Assembly (NCBI GenBank): GCA_964578605.1
Contig: CAZODO010000070.1
Span: forward strand, 1-32,635
DNA length: 32,635 nucleotides
Direction: 5' to 3'
Source: JAXMHN01 sp964578605
Lineage (GTDB): Bacteria; Verrucomicrobiota; Verrucomicrobiia; Limisphaerales; SIBE01
The notes beneath the pieces were generated by a model, which was given only the letters and a program-made list of their open reading frames with translations, made no database searches and was not told the origin of the DNA. The translations under genes and the position numbers were made by a program. Position 1 is the first letter of the stretch. The number at the start of each line of letters is the position of its first letter. Below, piece by piece: positions 1-10,263 of this stretch.

Positions 1-49
1 GGTGATCTACGGGTGATCTACGGGTGATCTACGGGTGATCTACGGGTGA
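1..49. repeat. 11-bp tandem repeat, about 4.5 units
   Basis: The window opens with four exact copies of GGTGATCTACG followed by a fifth partial unit (GGTGA). The left edge is cut by the window, so the array may be longer. It lies 93 bp upstream of the secreted esterase gene. Two other arrays in the window (10045-10143 and 31893-31958) have the same 11-bp period with different unit sequences. Confidence 0.95.
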
Positions 50-112
50 ACCCCGCGTCCATGTCAGGCCCAAGGCGATGGCAAACGCGTCCGGCTTGCC
101 GTGAAGCAGCGG

Positions 113-148
113 TTCTGGCTTAATGACGGGCACTTTCGCCTATGATCT
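113..148 (+). repeat. Leader module copy 1 (TTCTGGCTTAATG ... GCCTATGAT)
   Basis: TTCTGGCTTAATG, 12 other bases, then GCCTATGAT. The same two blocks recur at 1299-1332 upstream of the ABC permease, separated there by 11 bases. In this copy the ATG inside GCCTATGAT is the start codon of the esterase. Both copies precede a gene on the same strand, so this is either a shared regulatory leader or part of a dispersed repeat. Confidence 0.6.
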
Positions 149-1041
149 CAACGTTTAAACTCCTCTATGTCGGCCTGCTCGCGTGCCTCCTTTGCGGACA
201 GGGGAACGCTCTTGCCGAGGAAAAGGCAGCCTATACCCGCATTGAAGACGTCATTTATGGGCGCAAATTCGGCACAGCGCTGACCTTGGATGTCTTTCAG
301 CCCGAAAAGCCCAATGGCAAAGGCATCGCCTTTATGATTAGCGGCGGCTGGTACTCGAGCCATGACGCCATCAACGCGGCCTACCTGGAACCGTATCTGG
401 ACCGGGGCTATACCGTGTTCGCGGTGGTGCACGGGTCCCAGCCCAAGTTCGTCGTCACCGAGATTGTGCAGGACATCCATCGCGCCATCCGGTTCATCCG
501 GCATAATGCCGCCCGGTTTGGTGTGGATAAGGACAAACTTGGGATTATGGGCGCAAGCGCCGGAGGGCACCTGTCGTTGACGATGGGAACCCAAGGCACG
601 GCGGGTGACCCGGATGCCAAGGATCCCGTCAGCCGCGAGAGCAGCGCCGTCCAGGCTGTCGCCTGCTTCTTTCCGCCCACGGATTTCCTCAACTACGGCA
701 AGCCGGGTGAGGACGCCGTCGGGGTGGGGATTTTGAAGGATTTCAAGCCGGGTTTTGGGCCCAGGTCAGACACGGCGGAAGGGCGCCAGGCGCTCGGCAA
801 AGAGATTTCACCCGTTTACTTCGTCACTTCGAACATGCCGCCAACCCTGATTATCCATGGCGATGCGGACAAGCTGGTGCCCATCCAGCAAGCGGACATC
901 TTCGTGAAACGCGCCCAGGAGGTCGGCGCGAACGCCAAGCTCATCGTCAAGGAAGGCAAAGCCCATGGCTGGCCGCGCATCGAAACCGACCTCGCTACTA
1001 CCGCGGATTGGTTCGACACGCACTTGCGCGGGGTGAAGTAG
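142..1041 (+). CDS. Secreted alpha/beta-hydrolase (esterase/lipase family)
   Basis: This 299-aa protein is predicted to be an exported carboxylester hydrolase of the BD-FAE/esterase-lipase type. An N-terminal signal peptide runs from residue 1 to about 25, with a hydrophobic core LLYVGLLACLLCG and a cut near ALA-EE. The nucleophile elbow is GASAG with Ser139, and the oxyanion segment SGGW lies near residue 67. The likely catalytic acid is in HGDADKLVP (about Asp243) and the histidine is in KAHGW (His275), so the triad looks complete. The start codon lies inside a repeated leader module (113-148), and no clear Shine-Dalgarno sequence is visible. It stands alone ahead of the sugar-type ABC genes. 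The substrate cannot be read from sequence; release of acyl or acetyl groups from plant polysaccharide is a common role for relatives and is only an inference here. Confidence 0.88.
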   Translation: MISTFKLLYVGLLACLLCGQGNALAEEKAAYTRIEDVIYGRKFGTALTLDVFQPEKPNGKGIAFMISGGWYSSHDAINAAYLEPYLDRGYTVFAVVHGSQPKFVVTEIVQDIHRAIRFIRHNAARFGVDKDKLGIMGASAGGHLSLTMGTQGTAGDPDAKDPVSRESSAVQAVACFFPPTDFLNYGKPGEDAVGVGILKDFKPGFGPRSDTAEGRQALGKEISPVYFVTSNMPPTLIIHGDADKLVPIQQADIFVKRAQEVGANAKLIVKEGKAHGWPRIETDLATTADWFDTHLRGVK

Positions 1042-1078
1042 GGCTGGACCCCCGGCCCGGCCTTGGCGCATTGAAGAT

Positions 1079-1195
1079 CTTGGGGAATAGGGCGATGCAC
1101 TTGACTCTTGTGATCGTAACAGGCAGTGCGAACTGGGGGCGGAACTGGCAGTGACCCGTCGCCCTTTCGGAGCGCCGCTCTGCAAGCGGCTTTCC
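1079..1195 (+). repeat. Dispersed 120-140 bp element, copy 1
   Basis: This segment matches the reverse complement of 31735-31875. Shared blocks, in order, are CTTGGGGAAT, TCTTGTGATCGTAACA, GTGCGA-CTGG, GGA-CTGGCA-TGACCC, TTCGGAGCGCCG and CGGCTTT. Both copies lie upstream of a gene and point toward it (here the ABC permease). The 323-bp gap 1042-1364 otherwise holds only the hairpin at 1174-1193 and the leader module at 1299-1334. No convincing gene is present in the gap. Confidence 0.8.
1174..1193 (+). other. Terminator-like hairpin inside the dispersed element
   Basis: A 6-bp stem GCCGCT/AGCGGC with a 5-nt loop CTGCA is followed by TTT. In the other copy (31735-31756, - strand) the stem is GCCGTT/AACGGC with loop TTGTA, followed by TTTTT. 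The fifth base pair changes from C-G to T-A on both sides, so pairing is kept despite the sequence change. This supports selection for RNA structure, or recent function, in the repeat. Confidence 0.6.
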
Positions 1196-1298
1196 CCGGC
1201 TGCCGCTGCATTGCGTCCCGCTTCACGGCCACGACAAATGGGTTCCCCCAAAGCCGGTTGCTGTTCAGACGCCGGGCGAGCTTGCGAGCCAGGGTGCC

Positions 1299-1334
1299 TT
1301 CTGGCTTAATGCCGTCGCCACCGCCTATGATTCT
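1299..1334 (+). repeat. Leader module copy 2
   Basis: TTCTGGCTTAATG, 11 bases, then GCCTATGATTCT, matching 113-148 upstream of the esterase. An ATG here opens a short frame of 13 codons. Its TGA overlaps the permease ATG (ATGA at 1365-1368), so it could act as a translated leader for the permease. Confidence 0.55.
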
Positions 1335-1364
1335 GATGAACCGAGACGTGCAAGGGGGAAAGCG

Positions 1365-2372
1365 ATGACCCTCGGCAGCCACAGCCCAGGCCCCATCGCC
1401 CGGGCGTGGAGCGTGCCCGCCACCCGCGCGCTCCTCGCGTTGGTCCTGGTGCTATTGATCGGAGTCTTCTTCAACGCGGACGGCGCGTTTTTCAAGGTGG
1501 GCACCCATCGCGATGCCCTGCGGCAGGCGTCGGTATTCGGGATTCTCGCCTGCGGAATGACCCTGGTGATCATCAGCGGCGGCATCGACCTGGCAGTCGG
1601 CAGCATCCTGGCCCTGGCGGCGGTCAGTTTCGCTCTCATGAGCATTCACTGGGGCTGGGCGCCTTGGCTTTGCATTCCCGCGAGCGTTGGGCTTGCCATG
1701 TTGTGCGGGGCGGCGTCCGGCGGGGCGGCGGCGTGGTTTGGTATCCAACCGTTCATCGCGACGCTGGCGATGATGGTGTTCGCCCGCGGGCTGGCGAAGA
1801 CGGTTTCAGGCGGGATGAAGGTGTCGACCGCGCTTCGGGATGCTGAGGGCACTTACCGTTACGTGGATGTTCCCGCCGTGTTCCGGTTTATCGACAGCCG
1901 GATCTTGGGCGGGAACGTTTCTGTCGTGACGGTCATTTTCCTGATCTGCGCCCTCGCGACATGGATCATTCTCACGCGGCATCGTTGGGGTCGGCATTTG
2001 TATGCCATCGGCGGCAATGAAGAAGCCGCCCGCCTTTCGGGTGTCCCGGTGGAGTGGACCAAGATGCTGGCTTACGCCGCCGGCGGACTGCTGGCCGGAG
2101 TGGCTGGACTGTGCCAGGCCGCGCAAGAGCAGCAAGGCGATCCCGAAGCCGGCGCCGGGTATGAACTTTCCGCAATCGCGGTGGTGGTTGTGGGCGGCAC
2201 CAGCTTGTCCGGAGGACGCGGCGGAATGGGCTTGACGCTGCTGGGCACCCTGACGATCGGCTACCTGGAAAAGATCCTCAGCATCAACGCTGTGCCGGAG
2301 GCAAGCCGGTTGATGCTTACGGGCGTGATCATCCTGCTCGCGGTCCTCGCGCAGCGGCGCCGGCGAGCCTGA
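1365..2372 (+). CDS. Ribose/simple-sugar type ABC transporter permease (RbsC-like)
   Basis: This 335-aa polytopic inner-membrane protein belongs to the BPD_transp_2 family (RbsC, XylH, AraH) and forms the channel of a simple-sugar importer. Family marks include GMTLVIISGGIDLAVGS in the first third, the segment GIQPFIATLAMMVFARGL, and the ATPase-contact loop IGGNEEAARLSGVP near residues 213-226. About eight to ten hydrophobic segments are visible and the length is normal for the family. A binding-protein gene follows after 68 bp, so the two probably form a transcription unit. The ATP-binding subunit (RbsA type, about 500 aa) is missing between or beside them. It may lie upstream of the window, or a shared ATPase may be used. 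The specific sugar cannot be assigned. Confidence 0.93.
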   Translation: MTLGSHSPGPIARAWSVPATRALLALVLVLLIGVFFNADGAFFKVGTHRDALRQASVFGILACGMTLVIISGGIDLAVGSILALAAVSFALMSIHWGWAPWLCIPASVGLAMLCGAASGGAAAWFGIQPFIATLAMMVFARGLAKTVSGGMKVSTALRDAEGTYRYVDVPAVFRFIDSRILGGNVSVVTVIFLICALATWIILTRHRWGRHLYAIGGNEEAARLSGVPVEWTKMLAYAAGGLLAGVAGLCQAAQEQQGDPEAGAGYELSAIAVVVVGGTSLSGGRGGMGLTLLGTLTIGYLEKILSINAVPEASRLMLTGVIILLAVLAQRRRRA

Positions 2373-2440
2373 GCCCGACGGGGCGAGTTGGGTCGAGTTC
2401 AGGGTTGACCGGGCCCTGATTTTGTGTCCAAGAAGGTGCC

Positions 2441-3415
2441 ATGCGCTTACCCAAAACTTCTCTCTGGACTGCCTTCGCGGCGTCGTTGCTGGCGATTGGA
2501 ATGGCCGGTTGCGGCAAACCCGAAAGCCCCCAGCCACAGGCCGCTCCCGCTGCATCGGGGGACACGTCCTACACCCTCGGGATGAGCCAGTGCAATCTGA
2601 ACGAACCGTGGCGGGTCGAAATGAACGCCCGCATCAAAGCCGCGGCGGACAAGCACCCGAACCTCAAGGTCATCTTTAAAGACGCGCAGAACGACACGCT
2701 CAAACAACGAGCGCATGTCGAGGAATTCGTCAGCGCCGGGGTGGATCTCCTCATTATCAGCCCCAAAGAGGCCCAGCCGTTGACCGAACCGGTCGCCAAG
2801 GCCATGGAAGCGAAGATCCCGGTCATTGTGCTCGACCGCCGTTTGCTCGGCGACAAGTTCACCTGCTTTATCGGGGCGGACAACAAAAAGATCGGCCGCG
2901 CGGCGGGCCAGTGGATTGTGAAGAAGCTTGGCGGACAAGGCAAAGTGGTCGAACTGAAAGGGCTCATGACCTCCACACCCGGCCAGGACCGCCATAGCGG
3001 TTTCAGAGAGGGCCTCGCCGGTTCGAATATCGAGATCATCTTCGAGGCGGACATGAAATGGCTTGAAGCCGATGCGCGCAAGGAAATGGAATCCGCCCTG
3101 TCTCGGTTCAGCAAGATCGACCTGGTCTACGCCCATAATGACCCCGCCGCCCATGGCGCTTATCTCGCCGCCAAGGCTGCGGGCCGCGAAAAGGAAATGC
3201 TCTTCGTCGGCATCGACGCGCTCACCCATGAAGGCGTGGCTTACGTGAACCAAGGCATCCTGAGCGCCACTTTCGAGTACCCCACCGGCGGCGAAGAAGC
3301 CATCAGCACCGCCTTGAAGATCCTGAAAGGCGAGTCCGTGCCGAAGGAGATCGTGCTTGGGTCACGCTTGTTCACCAAAGAAAATGCCGCGCAAGGCGGT
3401 GAAGTCCTCGAGTGA
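2441..3415 (+). CDS. Periplasmic sugar-binding lipoprotein (RbsB-like, Peripla_BP_4)
   Basis: This 324-aa substrate-binding protein would deliver ligand to the permease just upstream. The N-terminus is a lipoprotein signal peptide with lipobox GMAGC (Cys24), followed by a Pro/Ala-rich linker. The mature domain begins with YTLGMSQCNLNEPWR, and then shows VDLLIISPKEAQPLTEPVAKA, IPVIVLDRR and FIGADNKKIGRAAGQ. These are the landmarks of the ribose/galactose-binding family with its two-lobe periplasmic fold. The stop codon overlaps the GTG start of the next gene (GTGA at 3412-3415), suggesting translational coupling to the membrane protein. The ligand is likely a monosaccharide or sugar alcohol by family, but it is not determined. 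Confidence 0.93.
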   Translation: MRLPKTSLWTAFAASLLAIGMAGCGKPESPQPQAAPAASGDTSYTLGMSQCNLNEPWRVEMNARIKAAADKHPNLKVIFKDAQNDTLKQRAHVEEFVSAGVDLLIISPKEAQPLTEPVAKAMEAKIPVIVLDRRLLGDKFTCFIGADNKKIGRAAGQWIVKKLGGQGKVVELKGLMTSTPGQDRHSGFREGLAGSNIEIIFEADMKWLEADARKEMESALSRFSKIDLVYAHNDPAAHGAYLAAKAAGREKEMLFVGIDALTHEGVAYVNQGILSATFEYPTGGEEAISTALKILKGESVPKEIVLGSRLFTKENAAQGGEVLE

Positions 3416-4284
3416 GTCACCCCAGGGAGCCAGGTTCGGAGCGGCCGCTTTCCCCTGGGACCGCGTTTGCCCAGGGCTGGGTTGGGCTGGCACTCATTGC
3501 GGTCTGCTGGCCGCTCAACTGGCTGCTGCCGGACGAGACGCGGCGGACGTCCTATCTCTTCTTTCCGCTGTGGCTGGGGTACATCCTGACGATGGACGGC
3601 CTGGTGGCGCTCCGGAGCGGCACGTCCATCTTCACGCGGTCGCGACTCCAGTTCGCCCTGCTCTTTGTGGCTTCGGCGCCGGGCTGGTGGCTGTTTGAAG
3701 TGATCAACTGGCGCACGCAGAACTGGGAGTATCTCGGCCGCCAGAGTTTTTCCGGGCTGGAGTACTTCCTCCTGGCCACCGTGTCGTTCTCGACGGTGAT
3801 GCCGGCTGTGTTCGAAAGCGCCGAGTTCGTCCGGACATTCCGTTGGACCGAACGATTCGTGCACGGGCCGCGACTCCTGCCAACCCACGGAGTGCTTGTC
3901 GGCCAATGGATCGGCGGATTCGGTATGCTCGCGCTGACGTTGCTGTGGCCAAGGTACTGTTATCCGCTCGTTTGGGGCTCGGTCTTTCTGATCCTGGAGC
4001 CGGTCAACGCCCTGCTGGGGCGCCAAAGCTTCTTTGACTGGCTGAAAGACGGAGACTGGCGCCCCGTTGTTTCGCTTTCCACAGGCGCCCTGTTGTGCGG
4101 CTTCTTCTGGGAGATGTGGAATCTCAACGCGTACCCGAAGTGGATATACCACACGCCGGGCGTGGAGTTCTTGTACGTGTTCGAGATGCCTTTGCTCGGT
4201 TACCTGGGGTATTTGCCGTTCTCCTGGGAGCTGTTTGCGCTAAGGAGCTTCGTTTGGCCAACCGCACCGCGGCTGAGGATTTGA
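3412..4284 (+). CDS. Polytopic membrane protein of unknown function
   Basis: This 290-aa protein starts with GTG in a 4-bp overlap with the binding-protein gene. I do not recognise the family. About eight hydrophobic segments are visible, at roughly residues 18-40, 46-67, 78-98, 114-136, 164-183, 187-204, 222-241 and 258-280. Short loops rich in Trp and Tyr lie between them, and there is no signal peptide. A Glu-containing segment FFWEMWNLNAYPKW lies near residue 230, and PGWWLFEVINWR lies near residue 90. These two related W-x(2)-E/N-W patches could be repeated halves of the protein. The tight overlap suggests co-expression with the sugar-binding protein, but it does not resemble a transporter subunit. 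An export or processing role is possible but unsupported. Confidence 0.8.
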   Translation: MSHPREPGSERPLSPGTAFAQGWVGLALIAVCWPLNWLLPDETRRTSYLFFPLWLGYILTMDGLVALRSGTSIFTRSRLQFALLFVASAPGWWLFEVINWRTQNWEYLGRQSFSGLEYFLLATVSFSTVMPAVFESAEFVRTFRWTERFVHGPRLLPTHGVLVGQWIGGFGMLALTLLWPRYCYPLVWGSVFLILEPVNALLGRQSFFDWLKDGDWRPVVSLSTGALLCGFFWEMWNLNAYPKWIYHTPGVEFLYVFEMPLLGYLGYLPFSWELFALRSFVWPTAPRLRI

Positions 4285-4363
4285 GGCGGGTCCGGCATCT
4301 CAGAGCCCAGCGGAGGATTGCGAATCCCGGGGCACCCTGTAGCTTGCTGGCGCCTGGCATCCT

Positions 4364-6926
<2,563 letters not shown>

Positions 6927-6955
<29 letters not shown>

Positions 6956-9092
6956 GCGACGCCGCCGCGCTCTCTTTCTCTTGTTCGGTCAGGAAATGGA
7001 GGAGCTTCGTCCCCTCGGGGGGCACGAACCCGCTCTCTTTGCGGTAAATCGCGCACACACGCCCTTCGCCATCGAGCGCCCAGCCCATCAGAACTCCGCT
7101 GCCAACGAAACGGTGCTTCCTGCCTTCGTCGCTGATCTCAACCCCCACGGGGGTGAACCGCACGAAATCCTCTTCGTCCCGAAACTCCATGCCATGGGGG
7201 ACGGCCCGCCTGAACCCGATGAACACCGATGCGGACGGATCAAGCACGATCTCCGCCGAACGGACGGGAAGTCCGTAGCTTCGCGCACTCGCCGCCGCCG
7301 CCCTGAACAAGCGCTCCTCAACGCTGAACGGCCAGAGGAGGTGCTCAGGGGAAAGCGCCCCGCCGGTCCTCAGGATCTCGCCGGCATGCAGCCGGTAGCT
7401 GCGCTCGCCCTGGCTCTGGAAAAAGCGGGCGCAATCGTCGCTGACAACAAAGACCGGCGTTCCGGACGCCGGGTTTTCCGCCACGCCGTGCAGACCGTAT
7501 CCCGGGAACTCGGCGAAATCATCCAGGCGCGTGAGAAACAAGCGCGTTTCCATTCCAAACCGCACGTATCCAAACGGGAAAGCGCAGATCAGGAAGTGGG
7601 GCGCCAGGATGCATTCAATCGGCTCCGGCGACCCGCTCTTCCCCGTAAACTCCAGGGTTAACGCCGGGTATCCGTGATCGTTGGTGGTCGCGGGCCGCTC
7701 ATACCGGTCGCGCAAGGCATGGAAAACCTCTCGATTGGTCTCCTCGCCCGGTGCTCCTTCCTGGCTCGTAAGCAACGCCGCCAGCCATTCCTTAAGAACC
7801 GATTCAGACCGTTTCGCCTCGGGTTCGACGCCCTCAACGGCGGGCGGGGTCGCGGCTTCGCGCTCTCCCTCGACCGCCGGAGCTTCGGGTGGAGAGGAGA
7901 GCACGGCAGGCGGCTCGGCCCTCGCCTCCGCGACAGGTTCAGGGATGACAACGTTCACCACCGGGGCGGCAGGCTCGGGCTTCGGGGGCTCCGGCGGAAC
8001 CGGCTCTGACGGCCTGACCGGCGGCGGCGCGCTTCTGGCGACCGGCTCGGCAACCGGCGGCGCCAGGCACTCGTTCAGCGCCGCCTCGGCCGCGGCAACT
8101 TCCTCCTCCTTGTCCAGGGCGAAGGATGCGGTCTCTTTCGCGGAGCCTGGCGCGCTACGTTCCAGGATCATCCGATCATTCATGGCCGTCATCGACACCG
8201 TCACACCCGGCCGGAACAAGCGGAGGGCGCCCAGCTTCGCCATGTTCGGCCGGATGAGCAAGGACCCCTCTTCGGAGGTCCCATCGGCGCGGTGCAACAC
8301 CAGGTGATGCCGCTGGTCGTGCGCTTTTCGGAGCAGTTGCACGCGGGTGACCGCTGGCTTGCCATGGCGGCTCCCCGAGCTTGGAGCGGCGCCGCGCTCC
8401 GGGCTCCCTTGCAGATGAGCGTGAATCAACTGCTCGACCTCCTCAGGTGTGGCATGCTCAATATTCTCGATGCCCGCCTCTTCCACGAAGTTTTCGCCAT
8501 CCCAACGGGTCACCACCAGCCGGATGCCCGATTTCTGGATGTGCTCGTGCGGCTTGAAAGCGCGCATGTTTTGGAACAGCTCCAGCGCCTTCTCCAATTT
8601 CTCCGTCTTGTTCTCGCCAAAACGCGTCAGGAACGTGACGCGGAACTCAAACCCATCCCGCGATACCCTCACGCTTTCGGCCAGCGAGGTGGCGTCCCAA
8701 GCCGCAGCCGGTTGGGCAACAGCCGTCTTTGACGCGGAAGGCGCCGGGCGGGGCGAAGGCGTCTGCGGCCGGTTTAGCAAACGCTCAAGCAACTCGGCCG
8801 CGGCACGGCCATCGGCGTAGGGGATACGCCGTCCGTCAAGGGTAATTCCGTCCGAAGCGACCTCGATTTTGTGCCGGTCCACGACGCCCACCGAAGCCCA
8901 ACGATTGAGCGAACCGCTATCCACGAGTGGCACAACTTCGCCGCCATACGACACCTTGAAGACGTTTCGGCCGCCTTGGTCTGCGAGAATGACAGTAATC
9001 GGGTTGCCAGGGCCGCTTGCTCCGGTCGAAGACGGTGGGACATTCGACGTCATAGCACCAGCGTTGGGTTTGCAGACGTTCGTGCGCTGCAC
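6927..9092 (-). CDS. Unrecognised 721-aa protein with repeated N-terminal modules and a proline-rich linker
   Basis: I do not recognise this family. No signal peptide or membrane segment is visible, so it is probably cytoplasmic. The N-terminal half seems to contain three related beta-rich modules of 80-100 residues: about 30-105 (ITVILADQGGRNVFKVSYGG), about 130-235 (VRVSRDGFEFRVTFLTRFGE) and about 255-330 (RVQLLRKAHDQRHHLVLHRA). A Pro/Ala/Glu-rich linker follows at about 350-430. The C-terminal half (about 440-721) is globular, with patches such as APHFLICAFPFGYVRFGMET. The GTG start at 9092 has AGGA four bases upstream; an ATG at 9053 is an alternative. The 3' end overlaps the convergent U32 gene by 29 bp. 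It may form a unit with fabI, whose stop lies 83 bp upstream of its start. Function unknown. Confidence 0.75.
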
Positions 9093-9175
9093 TTCATCCT
9101 ACCGGCGCAAAGTTTGGAGTCAAGCCTCCGCCCCCCGGCAGGCTTACGATCGAATTGCGATTACGAAAACGAGCA

Positions 9176-9946
9176 TCACATGCCCATGATCTGATACCCG
9201 CAATCGACGTAGAGGACCTGTCCCGTGATGGCCGCGGCGCCGTCGCTGGCCAGAAAGACCCCGGTGGCCCCCAGTTCGTACGGAATCAGGTTCCGGCGCA
9301 ACGGCGCGCGCTCTTCATAGCGCCGCAACATTTCCGTGAACCCTGAAATGCCGCGTGCCGCGAGCGTATTAACCGGCCCGGCACTGATGCAGTTGACGCG
9401 GATCTTTTTGGGCCCGAGATCGTAGGCCAGGTAGCGCGTGCTCGCTTCGAGGGCGGCCTTGGCCACCCCCATGACGTTGTAGTGCGGCACCACTTTTTCG
9501 GCGCCGTAATAGCTCATGGCGATGATGCTGCCGCCTTCGGTCATCAGCGGCGCAGCTTCTCTGGCGAGCGCCACCAGCGAATAGGCACTCACGTCGTGGG
9601 CAATGCGGAACGCTTCCCGGGCAGTGTCAACAAACCGGCCTTCCAACGCTTCTTTTGGCGCGAACGCGACCGAGTGCAGGAGCAGATGAAGGGTGCCAAA
9701 CCGGGCGGCGATTTCGGAAAAGACGCGCCGGATCTCGTCGTCTTTTGTGACGTCGCAGGGCACCAGGAGCGTGTCGGGCCCAAAGGCGGCTGTGAGTTCC
9801 TCGACATTCTCTTTGAGGCGGTCTCCCTGGTAGGTGAAGGCGAGTTTGGCGCCGGCTTTGTGCCAAGCCTGGGCGATGGCCCACGCGATCGACCTTTTAT
9901 TGGCGACCCCGAAAACAATTCCGACCTTTCCTGCGAGAATGGACAT
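9176..9946 (-). CDS. fabI: Enoyl-[acyl-carrier-protein] reductase (NADH), FabI
   Basis: This 256-aa short-chain dehydrogenase of the FabI type reduces trans-2-enoyl-ACP in the last step of each round of type II fatty-acid elongation. The start is placed at MSILAGKVGIVFGVANKRSI because this is the usual FabI N-terminus. The open frame continues upstream for 42 codons, but these look non-coding and run into the 11-bp repeat array. The active-site pattern YYGAEKVVPHYNVMGVAK gives Tyr146/147, Tyr156 and Lys163, identical in spacing to E. coli FabI. The cofactor-binding N-terminus and the substrate loop after PVNTLAARGI are present. The C-terminus VLYVDCGYQIMGM is typical. The upstream region (9947-10263) carries an inverted array of 11-bp units that could affect its expression. 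Confidence 0.96.
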   Translation of the reverse strand: MSILAGKVGIVFGVANKRSIAWAIAQAWHKAGAKLAFTYQGDRLKENVEELTAAFGPDTLLVPCDVTKDDEIRRVFSEIAARFGTLHLLLHSVAFAPKEALEGRFVDTAREAFRIAHDVSAYSLVALAREAAPLMTEGGSIIAMSYYGAEKVVPHYNVMGVAKAALEASTRYLAYDLGPKKIRVNCISAGPVNTLAARGISGFTEMLRRYEERAPLRRNLIPYELGATGVFLASDGAAAITGQVLYVDCGYQIMGM

Positions 9947-10044
9947 ACCGGGAACCAGCATGGCTTGGGGGAGGCAGAGGATCAAGTGCCGCCGAAGGGC
10001 GGTGACGCTGAGAAGAGGGACTGCCACGCTCCTGGTTCCGATAT

Positions 10045-10143
10045 AAACGCATGTGAAACACAAGTTAAACACATGATAAACTCATGTTTTTATGCGTTTA
10101 TCATGCGTTTATCATGTGTTTAGCGTGCGTTTAGCGTGCGTTT
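10045..10143. repeat. Palindromic array of nine 11-bp units between fabI and the sigma-factor gene
   Basis: Four units in one orientation (AAACGCATGTG, AAACACAAGTT, AAACACATGAT, AAACTCATGTT) are followed in exact 11-bp phase by five units in the opposite orientation (TTTATGCGTTT, ATCATGCGTTT, ATCATGTGTTT, AGCGTGCGTTT, AGCGTGCGTTT). Unit 3 is the exact reverse complement of unit 7. The general unit is NNCATGYGTTT. The array can fold into a long imperfect hairpin centred near 10088 and could present regulator sites on one helix face. It sits in the 317-bp gap between divergent genes (9947-10263). Confidence 0.9.
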
Positions 10144-10212
10144 AGACCGAATGCTCTCCTGTTCTTGCCCAGTTCGTTCCCCTCATCGGTCCCCAAGCGC
10201 ATTCTTTTTGTC

Positions 10213-10234
10213 ACCGAACCAAATCGGTTCCGGT
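10213..10234. promoter_or_regulatory. Inverted repeat upstream of the ECF sigma gene, candidate operator
   Basis: ACCGAACC, five bases AAATC, then GGTTCCGGT. The arms are complementary except for one extra base in the right arm. The site is 29 bp upstream of the annotated sigma-factor start. It may be an operator or part of an autoregulated promoter; no matching second site was found in the window. Confidence 0.4.
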
Positions 10235-10263
10235 AACGTTCAACTCGTGGGCCGAACGCACCC

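Noticed and set aside
1042..1364. 80-codon + frame upstream of the permease as a real gene
   Set aside because: It is made of dispersed-repeat sequence, lacks a ribosome-binding site and matches no family; only its last 13 codons might act as a leader.
9947..10072. N-terminal extension of FabI
   Set aside because: The family N-terminus starts at 9946, and the extension translates part of the 11-bp repeat array.
10045..10143. CRISPR array
   Set aside because: Units are 11 bp with no spacers, the orientation inverts midway, and no cas genes are present; the other two arrays are likewise simple tandems.
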